In this document: positions 28,296-32,738 of the stretch, one piece after another
How positions within the stretch are numbered: the stretch's first letter is position 1
How the letters are laid out: each line of letters starts with the position of its first letter
DNA from: Treponema sp.
GTDB taxonomy: Bacteria; Spirochaetota; Spirochaetia; Treponematales; Breznakiellaceae
Reading direction: 5' to 3'
Length of the DNA stretch: 32,738 nt
Assembly (NCBI GenBank): GCA_031275325.1
Contig: JAISOX010000174.1
Coordinates: 1-32,738, forward strand
Program-made: the position numbers and the translations under genes
The notes under the pieces: generated by a model
Told to the model about the DNA's origin: nothing
What the model saw: only the letters and a program-made list of their open reading frames with translations
Database searches by the model: none

Positions 28296-28927
28296 ATCGA
28301 CGGCTTCAAACCTATGTGCTGGGGAATTCCCATACCCCCCTTTCCACCTTGGCAGGGGGAGGGCTTTTGATCATCGCCTCAAGCCGATTTGCCTTTGCCT
28401 TGGTTGCCTGTGTTGCCCTCTTGTGGGTCTACGGATTGACCGGGCTTACCGCTTTTGTGGCAAAGCCGATTCTGCCGAAACAAGGGGTCAGGGTGATTCT
28501 CCTCTTTTTATCAAGCCTCATAGGAAGCCTTTTCCTGTTACTCCTCTGGTTGATGAGCCCCCTCCTTGCTCTGGGAAGCGCGTTTATCATCCTGCTCTGT
28601 CCGGTGTACTGCATGGGTTCTGAGATTTTTGCCCATCTTGCTTCTGAGACCTTGGAAAAGGTCTTGGTTAAAACCCTGATAGACGCTGCGATACTGGGGT
28701 TTCTTATCATCGTCTTTGCCCTAATCCGGGAACCCCTGGGTTTTATGACCCTCTCGCTCCCTGTAGGAAAGGGTCAAGGGATGGTGGAACTCTTCAAGGA
28801 TGAAGATGGGACGTCTTTGTTCCCGATTCGGATCCTGGCAAGCGCCGGAGGGGCCTTACTGCTGTTGGGATACGGGGCGGCCTTGTTTCGTTACCTGAGA
28901 AAGCCCTACAGCAAAGAGGAGTTGTGA
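28292..28927 (+). CDS. rnfE: RnfE-like membrane subunit
   Basis: RnfE/NqrD-like pattern: TLIDAAILGFLIIVFALIREPLGFMTL; operon position. Confidence 0.75.
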   Translation: MNRRLQTYVLGNSHTPLSTLAGGGLLIIASSRFAFALVACVALLWVYGLTGLTAFVAKPILPKQGVRVILLFLSSLIGSLFLLLLWLMSPLLALGSAFIILLCPVYCMGSEIFAHLASETLEKVLVKTLIDAAILGFLIIVFALIREPLGFMTLSLPVGKGQGMVELFKDEDGTSLFPIRILASAGGALLLLGYGAALFRYLRKPYSKEEL

Positions 28928-28928
28928 T

Positions 28929-29507
28929 ATGCTGGGCTTGCTTGTTTTTTCAGGTTTTACCTTAAACCTGGTACTACACGGCGCCTTGGGAATAGGCAGC
29001 ATCGCGGAAGGGCAGGAGCAGTCCCATCCTATTCCCCTGTTTCAATTAGGGATCCTCTTTGTATCGGTATTCCTCCTCTGGATGCTTGCATCCTATGGCC
29101 TGGTTTTTCTTGCGTTTGGTTTCTTGGAATATGCGCTGCTGTTTCCCCTGAGCGCCTTGGTTTGTATGGGCCTTGAGGGTCTCTGTACCCGTTTGCTCCC
29201 CTCCCTGGCGCCGGAATACAAAGTGTTTAACCCTGCTACTGCTTACGACGGTCTGGTCTTAGGTTCTCTGATGATGAGCCTTCATATCGCCCGGACCATT
29301 ATGGAAGCCCTTATCCTGTCTTTGGGGTTTTCTTTGGGCGCCTTGCTTTCCATGGCGCTGCTCAACGAAATCCGTAAGCGTTCTTCCCTGGAGCTGGTTC
29401 CTCCCTTTATGCAAGGCCGCCCCCTGATGCTCATATCCGGGGGACTCTTATCTTTGCTTTTTACCGCGCTGGGGCTTATCTTCTTCAGCGCCTTGGGGAT
29501 ATTCTGA
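28929..29507 (+). CDS. rnfA: RnfA-like membrane subunit
   Basis: RnfA/NqrE-like C-terminus (LILSLGFSLGALLSMALLNEIRKR...LVPPFMQGRPLMLISGGLLSLLFTALGLI); operon position. Confidence 0.75.
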   Translation: MLGLLVFSGFTLNLVLHGALGIGSIAEGQEQSHPIPLFQLGILFVSVFLLWMLASYGLVFLAFGFLEYALLFPLSALVCMGLEGLCTRLLPSLAPEYKVFNPATAYDGLVLGSLMMSLHIARTIMEALILSLGFSLGALLSMALLNEIRKRSSLELVPPFMQGRPLMLISGGLLSLLFTALGLIFFSALGIF

Positions 29508-29629
29508 GGGAAGGGCCTATTTCTTTGGAAAGGTATAGGGGGAGCGCTTGCCTAGACCCCCGCAAGGGACTCGTCGGGACTGGTCTGAAAAGCAGGATCA
29601 GTCAAAAATACCTGTGTACAGTCGAGGTT

Positions 29630-29654
29630 GTTTCAAAGCCTTTAGTTTTGAAAC
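29630..29654. repeat. Inverted repeat gtttcaaa...tttgaaac
   Basis: 8-bp arms in the rnfA-GH57 gap; same core as the repeats at 4053, 4564 and 7443. Confidence 0.75.
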
Positions 29655-29700
29655 TGGCTCAGATAGCTATAGAAAATAATAGGAAATCTAAATAAAAAAC

Positions 29701-31653
29701 ATGGATCATATATTACGGTTTATCTTGGGCTCCCATTATCATATCCCCTATGGAGTGGGGGATGATGAATTTGAAGCAGCCTATAAAACGAACTTGAAAC
29801 CTTTTGTCTCAACATTATACAAATACCCCACAATTCAGGCGACCCTGCATTATTCCGGCGTCTTGCTGTATTGGCTTGAGAAAGCCCATCCTGAATTTTT
29901 CATGCTCCTTGAAGACCTGGTTTCCCGAAAACAGATCGAATTGCTGGGAGGCGGTTTCTATGAACCCATGATGCCCCTCATACCCCTCTCCGATAAGATA
30001 GGGCAGATCGAGATGCTGACCACCTACCTGCGCAAGCACTTTGGGAAGCGGCCCCAGGGTTGCAGGCTGCCGGCCCTGGCCTGGGAACCGCATATTGTGG
30101 GGCCTTTGAGTACCTGCGGGATGAGCTATACCTTCTTGGAAGAGCGGCAATTCACCCTGGCAGGGGCTGAGGTAACAGAACCCTGCATCACCGAGGATCA
30201 GGGCAAGCTCCTCACCATTTTTCCGGTTTCAAACCGGTTTAAGGAAGCCTTTGCCCAAAGAAGGGCGGCTCAGGTATTAGAGGAATGGGTACACGAACAG
30301 GACTATGGTGATGAGTCTGTGCAGAACCCCGCAGGAGGCGGGAATAAGCTCATCTGTGTTTTTCCAGAACAGCTCTTTGCCGAAAACCGCGCTTCCGAGT
30401 CAGTGGAAATGCGGTTCCACCGGTTTTTTGAAGACCTTTCCAGTTTTGAGTCCCGCATTGAGTTTACCAGTCCAGGAAAACTGTTTAAGGGGCTGCGGGG
30501 CTTAAAAAAAATATACTTTCCCGTTTCCCAGGAAGCAGGGGCCTTATCCGAAGACAGGGCCTCTAATCCTGCGGTCCGGCAATTTTTAATCGACTACCCG
30601 GAGGCAAACCATATCTATGCCAAGATGATGTTTACCCACGTATTGATCAACCAGCTTAGAGGGGATAAATCCCGGAAACGTATTGCCCGGGAGGAACTGT
30701 GGAAGGCTCAAGGGTTTGACGCGTTTTGCCCCGGAGCCTATGGAGGGGTATGCCGGCACTCCATCAGGAAGGCGGCCTACAAAGCCCTTTTGCAGGCGGA
30801 GAAGATAAGCCGGGAACAGAGCGGTTTTATCCCTTCGGTATTGCATTTTGATTTTGATCTGGACGGTGAAGGGGAGTATCTGTTTAGGAATGGGTATATC
30901 AACTGCTATATACAGCTTGAAGGCGCAGCGGTCTTTGAGTTAGATTATCTTCCCAAGGTCTGGAATTATCTGGATACCTTTGCACCGGGATTCAGGCGGA
31001 CTAGTTTTGCGGATTATCTGGTTTCCCCGGAACTCACCTTTCAGGATGCCTTGGAAGGAGTTTTACAAAGTCCCCAGGCCCGGTTTACCCACCGGTATTG
31101 CGGAGGGGAACCTTTTGAGCTGGTCAGCATGGATAAGGAGCATGAGCAGGTTCATTTTCGGCTTCCGGTACATCCAGGGCTGCCTTATGGGAATATAGAA
31201 CTGGAGAAGCGTTATCAGATAAGAAAAGATACCCTCAAGGTAACCTATGTGCTTATCAACCGAGGAACCGGCACGGAAACCGGCAGGTTTATCCCCAGCT
31301 TGGACCTTTCTTTTCCTGGAGAGGGGGAATCGTTTGTACGCCTGGTGAAGTTCCCGGCAGCGCCTAGTACTACGCCTGCATCTGAAGAACCAGAAACAGC
31401 CAGCTTGGCTCTGGAAGGGACGGTTATTACCGATGCAGAAGGTATTACCTTGGAAGACCTCAAGAACGAGGTCTTCATTACGCTAAAATCGGACCTCAAT
31501 TTTGACGCCTGGATTGTGCCTATCCGTACTCCCTGCCGTATCCAGGGAGCGCTGCACCCGATGTACCAATCCACCTGTATCATGCCCATAAGACCCTTCG
31601 TGCTTGAACCGGGGGATTGCCTTGCCGCTGAGTTTAGTTTAAGGATTTATTGA
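29701..31653 (+). CDS. Glycoside hydrolase family 57 (alpha-amylase / 4-alpha-glucanotransferase type)
   Basis: HYHIPYGVGDDEFEAAY, ELLGGGFYEPMMPLIP, LPALAWEPHIVGPLSTCGMSYTFLEE; DUF1925/1926-like C-terminus. Confidence 0.9.
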   Translation: MDHILRFILGSHYHIPYGVGDDEFEAAYKTNLKPFVSTLYKYPTIQATLHYSGVLLYWLEKAHPEFFMLLEDLVSRKQIELLGGGFYEPMMPLIPLSDKIGQIEMLTTYLRKHFGKRPQGCRLPALAWEPHIVGPLSTCGMSYTFLEERQFTLAGAEVTEPCITEDQGKLLTIFPVSNRFKEAFAQRRAAQVLEEWVHEQDYGDESVQNPAGGGNKLICVFPEQLFAENRASESVEMRFHRFFEDLSSFESRIEFTSPGKLFKGLRGLKKIYFPVSQEAGALSEDRASNPAVRQFLIDYPEANHIYAKMMFTHVLINQLRGDKSRKRIAREELWKAQGFDAFCPGAYGGVCRHSIRKAAYKALLQAEKISREQSGFIPSVLHFDFDLDGEGEYLFRNGYINCYIQLEGAAVFELDYLPKVWNYLDTFAPGFRRTSFADYLVSPELTFQDALEGVLQSPQARFTHRYCGGEPFELVSMDKEHEQVHFRLPVHPGLPYGNIELEKRYQIRKDTLKVTYVLINRGTGTETGRFIPSLDLSFPGEGESFVRLVKFPAAPSTTPASEEPETASLALEGTVITDAEGITLEDLKNEVFITLKSDLNFDAWIVPIRTPCRIQGALHPMYQSTCIMPIRPFVLEPGDCLAAEFSLRIY

Positions 31654-31683
31654 TACCATAGGGGAATTGGGCTTACTGCTCCT

Positions 31684-32298
31684 ATGGAATTTCCTGCCCG
31701 GAGCATGAAACTTCCTGCCCGGAACGAGAAACTTCCTGTTCAGAACTTGGAACTTGCTGCTCGGAGCATGGAACTTGCTGTTCAGAGCATGAAACTTCCT
31801 GCCCGGAACGAGAAACTTCCTGCTCTGAGCATGAAACTTGCTACTTGGAGCATGAAACTTCCTGTTCAGAACATAAAACTTGCTGCTTGGAACATGGAAC
31901 TTCCTGTTCAGAACTTGGAACTTGCTGCTTGGAACATGAAACTTCCTGTTCGGAACATAAAACTTCCTGCTCAGAACTTGGAACTTCATGATTGGAGCAT
32001 GGAACTTCCTGCTCTAAGCATGAAACTTGCTGCTTGGAGCATAAAACTTCCTGTTCAGAACTTGGAACTTCCTGCTCGGAACGAGAAACTTCCTGTTAAG
32101 AGCATAGAACTTCCTGCTCAGAGCATAGAACTTGCTGCTTGGAGCATGAAACTTCCTGTTCGGAACATAAAACTTCCTGCTCAGAGCTTGAAACTTCCTG
32201 CTCCGAGTACGGAGCTTGCCGTTCATAAAGAAGAACATGCTGTTCGGAACCTGGGGGACACTTTACCGAAACGACTCCGGGGAACCCGTCTCGGTTGA
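31684..32298 (+). other. Array C heptad ORF, 204 aa; coding status uncertain (minus-strand ORFs 31639-31989 and 32014-32238 cover the same array)
   Basis: ATG at the array edge, no clear ribosome-binding site; both strands lack stops because the unit is 7 codons long. Confidence 0.3.
31687..32253 (+). repeat. Tandem array C: 27 units of 21 bp, consensus RAACTTSCTGYTYRGARCATG
   Basis: (32253-31687+1)/21 = 27 exactly; heptads EFPARSM, KLPARNE, KLPVQNL, ELAARSM and so on to EHAVRNL, no indels. Confidence 0.99.
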
Positions 32299-32311
32299 TG
32301 ATTTTAAAGGG

Positions 32312-32738
32312 CTATATAACCGCTCGTTCCAGGAAGGCCGGAAGCAGGGTTCCTGAATAGGCGCTGAACTTCAAGGTTCCCGTCCCCGCGCCGGCTCTGA
32401 TTATTACCAGGGCTTTTCCTCCAGAGGTAATGGTTTTCGGCAGGGCATACCCCCAATGGCCTCTTATGTCCGGGGAGCAGGAACCCAGGATGATCCCGTC
32501 CCCGGCCAAGGCGAATTCCACCAGCCTTTCCTCGTTGGGACAGAGAACGCCCGTTTCATCGGTGATGGCAACTTCCACATGAGCAATATCGCCGGCGGCA
32601 AGAACATCTTTGTCCGGACGCAGCAGTATCCGCCGGGGAGGGCCGGCGGTCCTGAGTATATGTGAACAGACTTCTTTCCCTTTCCGGTATCCGATGGTTT
32701 TTACTTCTCCCGGAGCATATTCAAAGGTCCATTCGATG
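32312..32738 (-). CDS. C-terminal part of a GH2-type beta-galactosidase-like protein; 5' end lies beyond the window
   Basis: Frame is open through the right edge: IEWTFEYAPGEVKTIGYRKGKEVCSHILRTAGPPRRILLRPDKDVLAAGDIAHVEVAITDETGVLCPNEERLVEFALAGDGIILG. The ORF track start at 32578 is internal. Confidence 0.82.
   Translation of the reverse strand, partial: IEWTFEYAPGEVKTIGYRKGKEVCSHILRTAGPPRRILLRPDKDVLAAGDIAHVEVAITDETGVLCPNEERLVEFALAGDGIILGSCSPDIRGHWGYALPKTITSGGKALVIIRAGAGTGTLKFSAYSGTLLPAFLERAVI

Noticed and set aside
31684-32298. Array C as diversity-generating retroelement variable region
   Set aside because: No reverse transcriptase or template repeat seen, and variation is not restricted to adenine positions.
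1-32738. tRNA, rRNA or transposase genes
   Set aside because: None recognised by eye; small RNA genes cannot be excluded without a covariance-model search.

Overview
The window looks chromosomal and spirochaete-like; gene content and order suggest a Treponema-type organism (inference, no database search). It has two long co-oriented blocks that diverge at about 16.06-16.36 kb. Minus-strand block: response regulator, lnt, HU protein, rpsT, a small zinc-ribbon ORF missing from the ORF track, a receiver-only protein that appears to lack its phosphoacceptor Asp, a TPR-like exported protein, ispG, a V-type ATPase operon (E, DUF2764-like, A, B, D, I, K) and galM. Plus-strand block: TPR protein, mreB, mreC, mreD, PBP2, rodA, a DUF212/PAP2-like protein, a 520-aa polytopic protein, rnfC-D-G-E-A-like genes, and a GH57 enzyme. 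At the right edge there is the C-terminus of a GH2-like enzyme on the minus strand. Two things stand out. (1) Three tandem arrays with exactly 21-bp units and different sequences (1-545, 14647-14961, 31687-32253). Each sits directly 3' of a minus-strand gene, keeps perfect 21-bp register without indels, keeps the plus-strand frame open as heptads, carries a dyad near the unit centre, and decays towards the neighbouring gene. In array A the 12-bp palindrome is kept through compensatory changes that alter the encoded amino acids (GTTGTCGACAAC, GTTGCCGGCAAC, GTTGACGTCAAC). (2) An Rnf-like cluster that retains the RnfC 4Fe-4S motifs but appears to lack rnfB, the RnfC FMN/NADH motifs, the RnfD/RnfG flavinylation motifs and the RnfA intramembrane cysteines. 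Intergenic TTCAAAA...TTTTGAA inverted repeats are also dispersed through the window.
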